Part shown: piece by piece, positions 26,506-40,408 of the stretch
Layout: the number at the start of each line of letters is the position of its first letter
Position numbering within the stretch: position 1 is the stretch's first letter
The notes under the pieces: generated by a model
What the model saw: only the letters and a program-made list of their open reading frames with translations
The model's database searches: none
What the model was told of the DNA's origin: nothing
Assembly: GCA_026874595.1 (NCBI GenBank)
Contig: CM049313.1
Span: 28,146,008 to 28,210,007, forward strand
DNA length: 64,000 bases
Source: Sipunculus nudus
Taxonomy: Eukaryota; Annelida; Sipuncula; Golfingiida; Sipunculidae
Direction: 5' to 3'
Position numbers and translations under genes: made by a program

Positions 26506-27741
26506 ATGACCGCTTCATTTGGTCTCAAAAATAGGAAAAACATGCGCGACCAGTCTGCAGGAACTGATGAAACACTCTATGATCAATATGCATGCAAAGA
26601 AACAAGGCGACCAAGGCATGAGTTATTTAGATACTGGAGCTTTTGTATCAAATCATCAATTATTCTGGGGGCTTCTTATGAGCTCCATAGCTCCGAGGAT
26701 ATAGGTAACACAGACTCTAATTTCAGGTTTCCAAGGTGATTTCCCTAGGACCTCCCTGGGTGTACAGTTAAAAGTTTCTAGGACTAATAGTTACGATTTC
26801 TGCTCTGTTAACAGATGACCGCTTTATTTGGTCTAAAAAATAGGAAAAACATGCGCGACCAGTCTGCAGGAACTGATGAAACACTTCATGATCAAAATGC
26901 ATGCAAAGAATCAAGGCGACCAAGGCATCAGTTATTCAGATACTGGAGCTTTTGTATCAAATCATCAATTATTCCGGGGGCTTCTTATGAGCTCAATAGC
27001 TCCGAGGATATAGGTAACACAGACTTTAATTTCAGGTTTCTAAGGTGATTTCCCTGGGACCTCCCAGGGTGTACAGTTAAGAGATTCTAGGTCTAATTGT
27101 TACGATTTGTGCCCTGTTAACAGATGACCGCTTCATTTGGTCTCAAAAATAGGAAAAACATGCGCGACCAGTCTGCAGGAACTGATGAAACACTCCATGA
27201 TCAATATGCATGCAAAGAATCAAGGCGACCAAGGCATCAGTTATTCAGATACTGGAGCTTTTGTATCAAATCATCAATTATTCTGGGGGCTTCTTATGAG
27301 CTCCATAGCTCCGAGGATATAGGTAACACAGACTCTAATTTCAGGTTTCCAAGGTGATTTCCCTAGGACCTCCCTTGGTGTACAGTTAAAAGATTCTAGG
27401 TCTAATGGTTACGATATGTGCCCTGTTAACAGATGACCGCTTCATTTGGTCTCAAAAATAGGAAAAACATGCGCGACCAGTCTCTAGGAACTGATGAAAC
27501 ACTCCATGATCAATATGCATGCAAAGAACCAAGGCGACCAAGGCATCAGTTATTCAGATACTGGAGCTTTTGTATCAAATCATCAATTATTCTGGGGGCT
27601 TCTTATGAGCTCCATAGCTCCAAGGATATAGGTAACACAGACTCTAATTTCAGGTTTCCAAGGTGATTTCCCTAGGACCTCTCTGGGTGTACAGGTAAAA
27701 GATTCTAGGTCTAATGGTTACGATTTGTGCCCTGTTAACAG
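26506..27741. repeat. E-F block, copy 3
   Basis: E, F, near-consensus and agtctctagg monomers, offset 6,984 bp from 19522. The F monomer shares ggtctaaaaaatagg and caaaatgc with the one at 19831. Confidence 0.85.
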
Positions 27742-30700
27742 ATGACCGCTTCATTTGGTCTCAAAAATAGGAAAAACATGCGCGACCAGTCTGCAGGAAC
27801 TGATGAAACACTCCATGATCAATATGCATGCAAAGAATCAAGGTGACCAAGGCATCAGTTATTCAGATACTGGAGCTTTTGTATCAAATCATCAATTATT
27901 CTGGGGGCTTCTTATGAGCTCCATAGCTCCGAGGATATAGGTAACACAGACTCTAATTTCAGGGTTCCAAGGTGATTTCCCTAGGACCTCCCTGGGTGTA
28001 CAGTTAAAAGATTCTAGGTCTAATGGTTACGATTTGTGCCCTGTTAACAGATGACCGCTTCATTTGGTCTCAAAAATAGGAAAAACATGCGCGACCAGTC
28101 TGCAGGAACTGATGAAACACTCCATGATCAATATGCATGCAAAGAATCAAGGCGACCAAGGCATCAGTTATTCAGATACTGGAGCTTTTGTATCAAATCA
28201 TCAATTATTCTGGGGGCTTCTTATGAGCTCCATAGCTCCGAGGATATAGGTAACACAGACTCTAATTTCAGGTTTCCAAGGTGATTTCCCTAGGACCTCC
28301 CTGGGTGTACAGTTAAGAGGTTCTAGGTCTAATGGTTACGGTTTGTGCCCTGTTAATAGATGACCGCTTCATTTTGTCTCAAAAATAGGAAAAACATGCG
28401 CGACCAGTCTGCAGGAACTGATGAAACACTCCATGATCAATATGCATGCAAAGAATCAAGGCGACCAAGGCATCAGTTATTCAGATACTGGAGCTTTTGT
28501 ATCAAATCATCAATTATTCTGGGGGCTTCTTATGAGCTCCATAGCTCCGAAGATATAGGTAACACAGACTCTAATTTCAGGTTTCCAAGGTGATTTCCCT
28601 AGGACCTCCCTGGGTGTACAGTTAAAAGGTTCTAGGTCTAATGGTTACGATTTGTGCCCTGTTAACAGATGACCGCTTCATTTGATCTCAAAAATAGGAA
28701 AAACATGCGCGACCAGTCTGCAGGAACTGATGAAACACTCTATGATCAATATGTATGCAAAGAATCAAGGTGACCAAGGCATCAGTTATTCAGATACTGG
28801 AGCTTTTGTATCAAATCATCAATTATTCTGGGGGCTTCTTATGAGCTCCATAGCTCCGAAGATATAGGTAACACAGACTCTAATTTCAGGGTTCCAAGGT
28901 GATTTCCCTAGGACCTCCCTGGGTGTACAGTTAAAAGATTCTAGGTCTGATGGTTACGATTTGTGCCCTGTTAACAGATGACCGCTTCATTTGGTCTCAA
29001 AAATAGGAAAAACATGCGCGACCAGTCTGCAGGAACTCATGAAACACTCCATGATCAATATGCATGCAAAGAATCAAGGCGACCAAGGCATCAGTTATTC
29101 AGATACTGGAGCTTTTGTATCAAATCATCAATTATTCTGGGGGCTTCTTATAAGCTCCATAGCTCCAAGGATATAGGTAACACGGACTCTAATTTCAGGT
29201 TTCCAAGATGATTTCCATAGGACCTCCCTGGGTGTACAGTTAAAAGATCCTAGGTCTAATGGTTACGATTTGTGCCCTGTTAACAGATGACCGCTTCATT
29301 TGGTCTCAAAAATAGGAAAAACATGCGCGACCAGTCTGGAGGAACTGATTAAAAACTCCATGACCAATATGCATGCAAAGAACCAAGGCGACCAAGGCAT
29401 CAGTTATTCAGATACTGGAGCTTTTGTATCAAATCATCAATTATTCTGGGGGCGGCTTATGAGCTCCATAGCTCCGAGGATATAGGTAACACAGACTCTA
29501 ATTTCAGGTTTCCAAGGTAATTTCCCTAGGACCTCCCTGGGTTTACAGTTAAAAGATTCTAGGACTAATGGTTACGATTTGTGCCCTGTTAACAGATGAC
29601 CGCTTCATTTGGTCTCAAAAATAGGAAAAACATGCGCGACCAGTCTGCAGGAACTCATGAAACACTCCATGATCAATATGTATGCAAAGAATCAAGGTGA
29701 CCAAGGCATCAGTTATTCAGATACTGGAGCTTTTGTTTCAAATCATCAATTATTCTGGGGGCTTCTTATAAGCTCCATAGCTCCAAGGATATAGGTAACA
29801 CAGACTCTAATTTCAGGTTTCCAAGGTGATTTCCCTAGGACCTCTCTGGGTGTACAGTTAAAAGATTCTAGGACTAATGGTTACGATTTGTGCCCTGTTA
29901 ACAGATGACCGCTTCATTTGGTCTCAAAAATAGGAAAAACATGCGCGACCAGTCTGCAGGAACTGATGAAACACTCTATGATCAATATGCATGCAAAGAA
30001 TCAAGGTGACCAAGGCATCAGTTATTCAGATACTGGAGCTTTTGTATCAAATCATCAATTATTCTGGGGGCTTCTTATGAGCTCCATAGCTCCGAAGATA
30101 TAGGTAACACAGACTCTAATTTCAGGGTTCCAAGGTGATTTCCCTAGGACCTCCCTGGGTGTACAGTTAAAAGATTCTAGGTCTAATGGTTACGATTTGT
30201 GCCCTGTTAACAGATGACCGCTTCATTTGGTCTCAAAAATAGGAAAAACATGCGCGACCAGTCTGCAGGAACTCATGAAACACTCCATGATCAATATGCA
30301 TGCAAAGAATCAAGGCGACCAAGGCATCAGTTATTCAGATACTGGAGCTTTTGTATCAAATCATCAATTATTCTGGGGGCTTCTTATAAGCCCCATAGCT
30401 CCAAGGATATAGGTAACACAGACTCTAATTTCAGGTTTCCAAGGTGATTTCCCTAGGACCTCCCTGGGTGTACAGTTAAAAGATTCTAGGTCTAATGGTT
30501 ACGATTTGTGCCCTGTTAACAGATGACCGCTTCATTTGGTCTCAAAAATAGGAAAAACATGCGCGACCAGTCTGGAGGAACTGATTAAAAACTCCATGAT
30601 CAATATGCATGCAAAGAACCAAGGCGACCAAGGCATCAGTTATTCAGATACTGGAGCTTTTGTATCAAATCATCAATTATTCTGGGGGCGGCTTATGAGC

Positions 30701-30831
30701 TCCATAGCTCCGAGGATATAGGTAACACAGACTCCAATTTCAGGTTTCCAAGGTGATTTCCCTAGGACCTCCCTGGGTGTACAGTTAAAAGATTCTACGT
30801 CTAATGGTTACGATTTGTGCCCTGTTAACAG

Positions 30832-31758
30832 ATGACCGCTTCATTTGGTCTCAAAAATAGGAAAAACATGCGCGACCAGTCTGCAGGAACTGATGAAACA
30901 CTCCATGATCAATATGCATGCAAAGAATCAAGGTGACCAAGGCATCAGTTATTCAGATACTGGAGCTTTTGTATCAAATCATCAATTATTCTGGGGGCTT
31001 CTTATGAGCTCCATAGCTCCGAAGATATAGGTAACACAGACTCTAATTTCAGGGTTCCAAGGTGATTTCCCTAGGACCTCCCTGGGTGTACAGTTAAAAG
31101 ATTCTAGGTCTAATGGTTACGATTTGTGCCCTGTTAACAGATGACCGCTTCATTTGGTCTCAAAAATAGGAAAAACATGCGCGACCAGTCTGCAGGAACT
31201 CATGAAACACTCCATGATCAATATGCATGCAAAGAATCAAGGCGACCAAGGCATCAGTTATTCAGATACTGGAGCTTTTGTATCAAATCATCAATTATTC
31301 TGGGGGCTTCTTATAAGCCCCATAGCTCCAAGGATATAGGTAACACAGACTCTAATTTCAGGTTTCCAAGGTGATTTCCCTAGGACCTCCCTGGGTGTAC
31401 AGTTAAAAGATTCTAGGTCTAATGGTTACGATTTGTGCCCTGTTAACAGATGACCGCTTCATTTGGTCTCAAAAATAGGAAAAACATGCGCGACCAGTCT
31501 GGAGGAACTGATTAAAAACTCCATGATCAATATGCATGCAAAGAACCAAGGCGACCAAGGCATCAGTTATTCAGATACTGGAGCTTTTGTATCAAATCAT
31601 CAATTATTCTGGGGGCGGCTTATGAGCTCCATAGCTCCGAGGATATAGGTAACACAGACTCCAATTTCAGGTTTCCAAGGTGATTTCCCTAGGACCTCCC
31701 TGGGTGTACAGTTAAAAGATTCTACGTCTAATGGTTACGATTTGTGCCCTGTTAACAG
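30832..31758. repeat. 927-bp trimer insertion in copy 2
   Basis: An additional A-B-C trimer, near-identical to 29905-30831 (both with cttataagcccc, actccaatttc and tctacgtc). Copies 1 and 3 have only one such trimer at this place. The first monomer is chimeric: actccatg (D-like) on the left, ccgaag (A) on the right. The switch lies between 30905 and 31022, which fits unequal crossing-over between neighbouring trimers. Confidence 0.85.
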
Positions 31759-32685
31759 ATGACCGCTTCATTTGGTCTCAAAAATAGGAAAAACATGCGC
31801 GACCAGTCTGCAGGAACTGATGAAACACTCCATGATCAATATGCATGCAAAGAATCAAGGTGACCAAGGCATCAGTTATTCAGATACTGGAGCTTTTGTA
31901 TCAAATCATCAATTATTCTGGGGGCTTCTTATGAGCTCCATAGCTCCGAGGATATAGGTAACACAGACTCTAATTTCAGGGTTCCAAGGTGATTTCCCTA
32001 GGACCTCCCTGGGTGTACAGTTAAAAGATTCTAGGACTAATGGTTACGATTTGTGCCCTGTTAACAGATGACCGCTTCATTTGGTCTCAAAAATAGGAAA
32101 AACATGCGCGACCAGTCTGCAGGACCTGATGAAACACTCCATGATCAATATGTATGCAAAGAATCAAGGTGACCAAGGCATCAGTTATTCAGATACTGGA
32201 GCTTTTGTATCAAATCATCAATTATTCTGGGGGCTTCTTATGAGCTCCATAGCTCCGAAGATATAGGTAACACAGACTCTAATTTCAGGGTTCCAAGGTG
32301 ATTTCCCTAGGACCTCCCTGGGTGTACAGTTAAAAGATTCTAGGTCTAATGGTTACGATTTGTGCCCTGTTAACAGATGACCGCTTCATTTGGTCTCAAA
32401 AATAGGAAAAACATGCGCGACCAGTCTGCAGGAACTGATGAAACACTCCATGATCAATATGCATGCAAAGAATCAAGGCGACCAAGGCATCAGTTATTCA
32501 GATACTGGAGCTTTTGTATCAAATCATCAATTATTCTGGGGGCTTCTTATAAGCTCCATAGCTCCAAGGATATAGGTAACACAGACTCTTATTTCAGGTT
32601 TCCAAGGTGATTTCCCTAGGACCTCCCTGGGTGTACAGTTAAAAGATTCTAGGTCTAATGGTTACGATTTGTGCCCTGTTAACAG

Positions 32686-35600
32686 ATGACCGCTTCATTT
32701 GGTCTCAAAAATAGGAAAAACATGCGCGACCAGTCTGCAGGAACTGATGAAACACTCCATGATCAATATGCATGCAAAGAATCAAGGCGACCAAGGCATC
32801 AGTTATTCAGATACTGGAGCTTTTGTATCAAATCATCAATTATTCTGGGGGCTTCTTATGAGCTCCATAGCTCCGAGGATATAGGTAACACAGACTCTAA
32901 TTTCAGGTTTCCAAGGTGATTTCCCTAGGACCTCCCTGGGTGTACAGTTAAGAGGTTCTAGGTCTAATGGTTACGGTTTGTGCCCTGTTAATAGATGACC
33001 GCTTCATTTTGTCTCAAAAATAGGAAAAACATGCGCGACCAGTCTGCAGGAACTGATGAAACACTCCATGATCAATATGCATGCAAAGAATCAAGGCGAC
33101 CAAGGCATCAGTTATTCAGATACTGGAGCTTTTGTATCAAATCATCAATTATTCTGGGGGCTTCTTATGAGCTCCATAGCTCCGAAGATATAGGTAACAC
33201 AGACTCTAATTTCAGGTTTCCAAGGTGATTTCCCTAGGACCTCCCTGGGTGTACAGTTAAAAGGTTCTAGGTCTAATGGTTACGATTTGTGCCCTGTTAA
33301 CAGATGACCGCTTCATTTGATCTCAAAAATAGGAAAAACATGCGCGACCAGTCTGCAGGAACTGATGAAACACTCTATGATCAATATGCATGCAAAGAAT
33401 CAAGGTGACCAAGGCATCAGTTATTCAGATACTGGAGCTTTTGTATCAAATCATCAATTATTCTGGGGGCTTCTTATGAGCTCCATAGCTCCGAAGATAT
33501 AGGTAACACAGACTCTAATTTCAGGGTTCCAAGGTGATTTCCCTAGGACCTCCCTGGGTGTACAGTTAAAAGATTCTAGGTCTGATGGTTACGATTTGTG
33601 CCCTGTTAACAGATGACCGCTTCATTTGGTCTCAAAAATAGGAAAAACATGCGCGACCAGTCTGCAGGAACTCATGAAACACTCCATGATCAATATGCAT
33701 GCAAAGAATCAAGGCGACCAAGGCATCAGTTATTCAGATACTGGAGCTTTTGTATCAAATCATCAATTATTCTGGGGGCTTCTTATAAGCTCCATAGCTC
33801 CAAGGATATAGGTAACACGGACTCTAATTTCAGGTTTCCAAGATGATTTCCATAGGACCTCCCTGGGTGTACAGTTAAAAGATCCTAGGTCTAATGGTTA
33901 CGATTTGTGCCCTGTTAACAGATGACCGCTTCATTTGGTCTCAAAAATAGGAAAAACATGCGCGACCAGTCTGGAGGAACTGATTAAAAACTCCATGACC
34001 AATATGCATGCAAAGAACCAAGGCGACCAAGGCATCAGTTATTCAGATACTGGAGCTTTTGTATCAAATCATCAATTATTCTGGGGGCGGCTTATGAGCT
34101 CCATAGCTCCGAGGATATAGGTAACACAGACTCTAATTTCAGGTTTCCAAGGTAATTTCCCTAGGACCTCCCTGGGTTTACAGTTAAAAGATTCTAGGAC
34201 TAATGGTTACGATTTGTGCCCTGTTAACAGATGACCGCTTCATTTGGTCTCAAAAATAGGAAAAACATGCGCGACCAGTCTGCAGGAACTCATGAAACAC
34301 TCCATGATCAATATGTATGCAAAGAATCAAGGTGACCAAGGCATCAGTTATTCAGATACTGGAGCTTTTGTTTAAAATCATCAATTATTCTGGGGGCTTC
34401 TTATAAGCTCCATAGCTCCAAGGATATAGGTAACACAGACTCTAATTTCAGGTTTCCAAGGTGATTTCCCTAGGACCTCTCTGGGTGTACAGTTAAAAGA
34501 TTCTAGGACTAATGGTTACGATTTGTGCCCTGTTAACAGATGACCGCTTCATTTGGTCTCAAAAATAGGAAAAACATGCGCGACCAGTCTGCAGGAACTG
34601 ATGAAACACTCTATGATCAATATGCATGCAAAGAATCAAGGTGACCAAGGCATCAGTTATTCAGATACTGGAGCTTTTGTATCAAATCATCAATTATTCT
34701 GGGGGCTTCTTATGAGCTCCATAGCTCCGAAGATATAGGTAACACAGACTCTAATTTCAGGGTTCCAAGGTGATTTCCCTAGGACCTCCCTGGGTGTACA
34801 GTTAAAAGATTCTAGGTCTAATGGTTACGATTTGTGCCCTGTTAACAGATGACCGCTTCATTTGGTCTCAAAAATAGGAAAAACATGCGCGACCAGTCTG
34901 CAGGAACTCATGAAACACTCCATGATCAATATGCATGCAAAGAATCAAGGCGACCAAGGCATCAGTTATTCAGATACTGGAGCTTTTGTATCAAATCATC
35001 AATTATTCTGGGGGCTTCTTATAAGCCCCATAGCTCCAAGGATATAGGTAACACAGACTCTAATTTCAGGTTTCATAGGTGATTTCCCTAGGACCTCCCT
35101 GGGTGTACAGTTAAAAGATTCTAGGTCTAATGGTTACGATTTGTGCCCTGTTAACAGATGACCGCTTCATTTGGTCTCAAAAATAGGAAAAACATGCGCG
35201 ACCAGTCTGGAGGAACTGATTAAAAACTCCATGATCAATATGCATGCAAAGAACCAAGGCGACCAAGGCATCAGTTATTCAGATACTGGAGCTTTTGTAT
35301 CAAATCATCAATTATTCTGGGGGCGGCTTATGAGCTCCATAGCTCCGAGGATATAGGTAACACAGACTCCAATTTCAGGTTTCCAAGGTGATTTCCCTAG
35401 GACCTCCCTGGGTGTACAGTTAAAAGATTCTACGTCTAATGGTTACGATTTGTGCCCTGTTAACAGATGACCGCTTCATTTGGTCTCAAAAATAGGAAAA
35501 ACATGCGCGACCAGTCTGCAGGAACTGATGAAACACTCCATGATCAATATACATGCAAAGAATCAAGGTGACCAAGGCATCAGTTATTCAGATACTGGAG

Positions 35601-37011
35601 CTTTTGTATCAAATCATCAATTATTCTGGGGGCTTCTTATGAGCTCCATAGCTCCGAGGATATAGGTAACACAGACTCTAATTTCAGGGTTCCAAGGTGA
35701 TTTCCCTAGGACCTCCCTGGGTGTACAGTTAAAAGATTCTAGGACTAATGGTTACGATTTGTGCCCTGTTAACAGATGACCGCTTCATTTGGTCTCAAAA
35801 ATAGGAAAAACATGCGCGACCAGTCTGCAGGACCTGATGAAACACTCCATGATCAATATGTATGCAAAGAATCAAGGTGACCAAGGCATCAGTTATTCAG
35901 ATACTGGAGCTTTTGTATCAAATCATCAATTATTCTGGGGGCTTCTTATGAGCTCCATAGCTCCGAAGATATAGGTAACACAGACTCTAATTTCAGGGTT
36001 CCAAGGTGATTTCCCTAGGACCTCCCTGGGTGTACAGTTAAAAGATTCTAGGTCTAATGGTTACGATTTGTGCCCTGTTAACAGATGACCGCTTCATTTG
36101 GTCTCAAAAATAGGAAAAACATGCGCGACCAGTCTGCAGGAACTGATGAAACACTCCATGATCAATATGCATGCAAAGAATCAAGGCGACCAAGGCATCA
36201 GTTATTCAGATACTGGAGCTTTTGTATCAAATCATCAATTATTCTGGGGGCTTCTTATAAGCTCCATAGCTCCAAGGATATAGGTAACACAGACTCTTAT
36301 TTCAGGTTTCCAAGGTGATTTCCCTAGGACCTCCCTGGGTGTACAGTTAAAAGATTCTAGGTCTAATGGTTACGATTTGTGCCCTGTTAACAGATGACTG
36401 CTTCATTTGGTCTCAAAAATAGGAAAAACATGGGCGACCAGTCTGGAGGAACTGATTAAAAACTCAATGATCAATATGCATGCAAAGAACCAAGGCGACC
36501 AAGGCATCAGTTATTCAGATACTGGAGCTTTTGTATCAAATCATCAATTATTCTGAGGGCGGCTTATGAGCTCCATAGCTCCGAGGATATAGGTAACACA
36601 GACTCTAATTTCAGGGTTCCAAGGTGATTTCCCTAGGACCTCCCTGGGTGTACAGTTAAAAGATTCTAGGTCTAATGGTTACGATTTGTGCCCTGTTAAC
36701 AGATGACCGCTTCATTTGGTCTCAAAAATAGGAAAAACATGCGCGACCAGTCTGCAGGAACTGATGAAACACTCCATGATCAATATGCATGCAAAGAATC
36801 AAGGTGACCAAGGCATCAGTTATTCAGATACTGGAGCTTTTGTATCAAATCATCAATTATTCTGGGGGCTTCTTATGAGCTCCATAGCTCCGAGGATATA
36901 GGTAACACAGACTCTAATTTCAGGGTTCCAAGGTGATTTCCCTGGGACCTCCCTGGGTGTACAGTTGAGAGGTTCTAGGTCTAATGGTTACGATTTGTGC
37001 CCTGTTAATAG
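32686..37011. repeat. Higher-order repeat, partial copy 3
   Basis: Fourteen monomers. 32686-35466 matches 28051-30831 (offset 4,635 bp), 35467-36393 matches 31759-32685 (offset 3,708 bp), and 36394-37011 matches 24775-25392. It lacks the E-F half of the unit. The monomer at 34231 has tttgtttaaaatc, which breaks the second frame. The copy is later included, from 33452 on, in the 8,649-bp repeat. Confidence 0.85.
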
Positions 37012-38865
37012 ATGACCGCTTCATTTGGTCTCAAAAATAGGAAAAACATGCGCGACCAGTCTGCAGGAACTGATGAAACACTCCATGATCAATATGCATG
37101 CAAAGAATCAAGGCGACCAAGGCATCAGTTATTCAGATACTCGAGCTTTTGTATCAAATCATCAATTATTCTGGGGGCTTCTTATGAGCTCCATAGCTCC
37201 AAGGATATAGGTAACACAAACTCTAATTTCAGGTTTCCAAGGTGATTTTCCTAGGACCTCCCTGGGTGTACAGTTAAAAGATTCTAGGTCTAATGGTTAC
37301 GATTTGTGCCCTGTTAACAGATGACCGCTTCATTTGGTCTCAAAAATAGGAAAAACATGCGCGACCAGTCTGCAGGAACTGATGAAACACTCCATGATCA
37401 ATATGCATGCAAAGAATCAAGGAGACCAAGGCATCAGTTATTCAGATACTGGAGCTTTTGTATCAAATCATGAATTATTCTGGGGGCTTCTTATGAGCTC
37501 AATAGATCCGAGGATATAGGTAACACAGACTCTAATTTCAGGTTTCCAAGGTTATTTCCCTAGGACCTCCCTGGGTGTACAGTTAAAAAATTCTAGGACT
37601 AATTGTTACGATTTGTGCCCTGTTAACAGATGACCGCTTTATTTGGTCTCAAAAATAGGAAAAACATGCGCGACCAGTCTGCAGGAACTGATGAAACACT
37701 CCATGATCAATATGCATGCAAAGAATCAAGGCGACCAAGGCATCAGTTATTCAGATACTGGAGCTTTTGTATCAAATCATCAATTATTCTGGGGGCTTCT
37801 TATGAGCTCCATAGCTCCAAGGATATAGGTAACACAGACTCTAATTTCAGATTTCCAAGGTGATTTCCCTAGGACCTCCCTGGGTGTACAGTTAAAAGAT
37901 TCTAGGTCTAATGGTTACGATTTGTGCCCTGTTAACAGATGACCGCTTCATTTGGTCTCAAAAATAGGAAAAACATGCGCGACCAGTCTGCAGGAACTGA
38001 TGAAACACTCCATGATCAATATGCATGCAAAGAATCAAGGTGACCAAGGCATCAGTTATTCAGATACTGGAGCTTTTGTATCAAATCATCAATTATTCTG
38101 GGGGCTTCTTATGAGCTCCATAGCTCCGAGGATATAGGTAACACAGACTCTAATTTCAGGGTTCCAAGGTGATTTCCCTAGGACCTCCCTGGGTGTACAG
38201 TTAAGAGGTTCTAGGTGTAATGGTTACGATTTGTGCCCTGTTAATAGATGACCGCTTCATTTGGTCTCAAAAATAGGAAAAACATGCGCGACCAGTCTGC
38301 AGGAACTGATGAAACACTCCATGATCAATATGCATGCAAAGAATCAAGGCGAACAAGGCATCAGTTATTCAGATACTGGAGCTTTTGTATCAAATCATGA
38401 ATTATTCTGGCGGCTTCTTATGAGCTCCATAGCTCCGAGGATATAGGTAACACAGACTCTAATTTCAGGTTTCCAAGGTAATTTCCCAGGGACCTCCCTG
38501 GGTATACAGTTAAAAGATTCTAGGACTAATGGTTACGATTTGTGCCCTGTTAACAGATGACCGCTTCATTTGGTCTCAAAAATAGGAAAAACATGCGCGA
38601 CCAGTCTGCAGGAACTGATGAAACACTCCATGATTAATATGCATGCAAAGAATCAAGGCGACCAAGGCATCAGTTATTCAGATACTGGAGCTTTTGTATC
38701 AAATCATCAATTTTTCTGGGGGCTTCTTATGAGCTCAATAGATCCGAGGATATAGGTAACACAGACTCTAATTTCAGGTTTCCAAGGTGATTTCCCTAGG
38801 ACCTCCCTGGGTGTACAGTTAAAAAATTCTAGGACTAATTGTTACGATTTGTGCCCTGTTAACAG

Positions 38866-39173
38866 ATGACCGCTTCATTTGGTCTCAAAAATTGGAAAAA
38901 CATGCGCGACCAGTCTGCAGAAACTGATGAAACACTCCATGATCAATATGCATGCAAAGAATCAAGGAGACCAAGGCATCAGTTATTCAGATACTGGAGC
39001 TTTTGTATCAAATCATCAATTATTCTGGGGGCTTCTTATGAGCTCCATAGCTCCAAGGATATAGGAAACACAGACTCTAATTTCAGGTTCCAATGTGATT
39101 TCCCTAGGACCTCCCTGGGTGTACAGTTTAAATATTCTAGGTCTAATGGTTACGATTTGTGCCCTGTTAACAG
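38866..39173 (+). repeat. 308-bp monomer, caggttcc deletion
   Basis: One T lost from caggtttcc, with aaaattgg, cagaaactg, ggagacc and gtttaaatattc. The same deletion is in the monomers at 40409, 47515 and 49058, all copies of this one. The frame change, plus aagacc at the next start, fuses two frames into a 168-codon open stretch (38866-39372), which I regard as accidental. Confidence 0.9.
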
Positions 39174-39208
39174 AAGACCGCTTCATTTGGTCCCAAAAAT
39201 AGAAAAAA
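39174..39208 (+). repeat. P-type patch at the start of a chimeric monomer
   Basis: aagaccgcttcatttggtcc followed by caaaaatagaaaaaac. The P-type marks run at least 39175-39203, while the rest of this monomer follows 37630. The same opening occurs complete at 63026 and without the aag at 56659, 57772, 59317, 62099 and 62717. It sits at the seam of the five-monomer duplication and is copied at about 47823-47857. Confidence 0.8.
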
Positions 39209-40100
39209 CATGCGCGACCAGTCTGCAGGAACTGATGAAACACTCCATGATCAATATGCATGCAAAGAATCAAGGCGACCAAGGCATCAGTTATTCAGAT
39301 ACTGGAGCTTTTGTATCAAATCATCAATTATTCTGGGGGCTTCTTATGAGCTCCATAGCTCCAAGGATATAGGTAACACAGACTCTAATTTCAGATTTCC
39401 AAGGTGATTTCCCTAGGACCTCCCTGGGTGTACAGTTAAAAGATTCTAGGTCTAATGGTTACGATTTGTGCCCTGTTAACAGATGACCGCTTCATTTGGT
39501 CTCAAAAATAGGAAAAACATGCGCGACCAGTCTGCAGGAACTGATGAAACACTCCATGATCAATATGCATGCAAAGAATCAAGGTGACCAAGGCATCAGT
39601 TATTCAGATACTGGAGCTTTTGTATCAAATCATCAATTATTCTGGGGGCTTCTTATGAGCTCCATAGCTCCGAGGATATAGGTAACACAGACTCTAATTT
39701 CAGGGTTCCAAGGTGATTTCCCTAGGACCTCCCTGGGTGTACAGTTAAGAGGTTCTAGGTGTAATGGTTACGATTTGTGCCCTGTTAATAGATGACCGCT
39801 TCATTTGGTCTCAAAAATAGGAAAAACATGCGCGACCAGTCTGCAGGAACTGATGAAACACTCCATGATCAATATGCATGCAAAGAATCAAGGCGAACAA
39901 GGCATCAGTTATTCAGATACTGGAGCTTTTGTATCAAATCATGAATTATTCTGGCGGCTTCTTATGAGCTCCATAGCTCCGAGGATATAGGTAACACAGA
40001 CTCTAATTTCAGGTTTCCAAGGTGATTTCCCTGGGACCTCCCTGGGTATACAGTTAAAAGATTCTAGGACTAATGGTTACGATTTGTGCCCTGTTAACAG

Positions 40101-40408
40101 ATGACCGCTTCATTTGGTCTCAAAAATAGGAAAAACATGCGCGACCAGTCTGCAGGAACTGATGAAACACTCCATGATTAATATGCATGCAAAGAATCAA
40201 GGCGACCAAGGCATCAGTTATTCAGATACTGGAGCTTTTGTATCAAATCATCAATTTTTTGGGGGCTTCTTATGAGCTCAATAGATCCGAGGATATAGGT
40301 AACACAGACTCTAATTTCAGGTTTCCAAGGTGATTTCCCTAGGACCTCCCTGGATGTACAGTTAAAAAATTCTAGGACTAATTGTTACGATTTGTGCCCT
40401 GTTAACAG
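40101..40408 (+). repeat. 308-bp monomer, aattttttggggg
   Basis: One C lost from tttttctggggg relative to its paralogue at 38557. Copied at 48750 by the 8,649-bp repeat. It therefore arose after the five-monomer duplication and before the 8,649-bp one. Confidence 0.9.

Larger units (their letters stand above)
25393..32685. repeat. Higher-order repeat, copy 2 (rearranged)
   Basis: Follows copy 1 monomer by monomer up to about 30831, then carries an extra trimer (30832-31758). It resumes with counterparts of 23848, 24157 and 24466 at 31759, 32068 and 32377, and lacks the counterparts of 24775 and 25084. The next monomer at 32686 jumps back to the 21067/28051 type. It is thus copy 1 plus three monomers minus two. 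Confidence 0.85.

Noticed and set aside
39016-39282. 88-codon open frame on the minus strand (also 47665-47931)
   Set aside because: Present only where the same local deletion and substitutions remove stops; no homologue recognised and no independent support.
38866-39372. 168-codon open frame, repeated at 47515-48021
   Set aside because: It arises from a one-base deletion joining the first frame of one monomer to the second frame of the next, which lost its TGA through aagacc. The second copy is only the higher-order duplicate.
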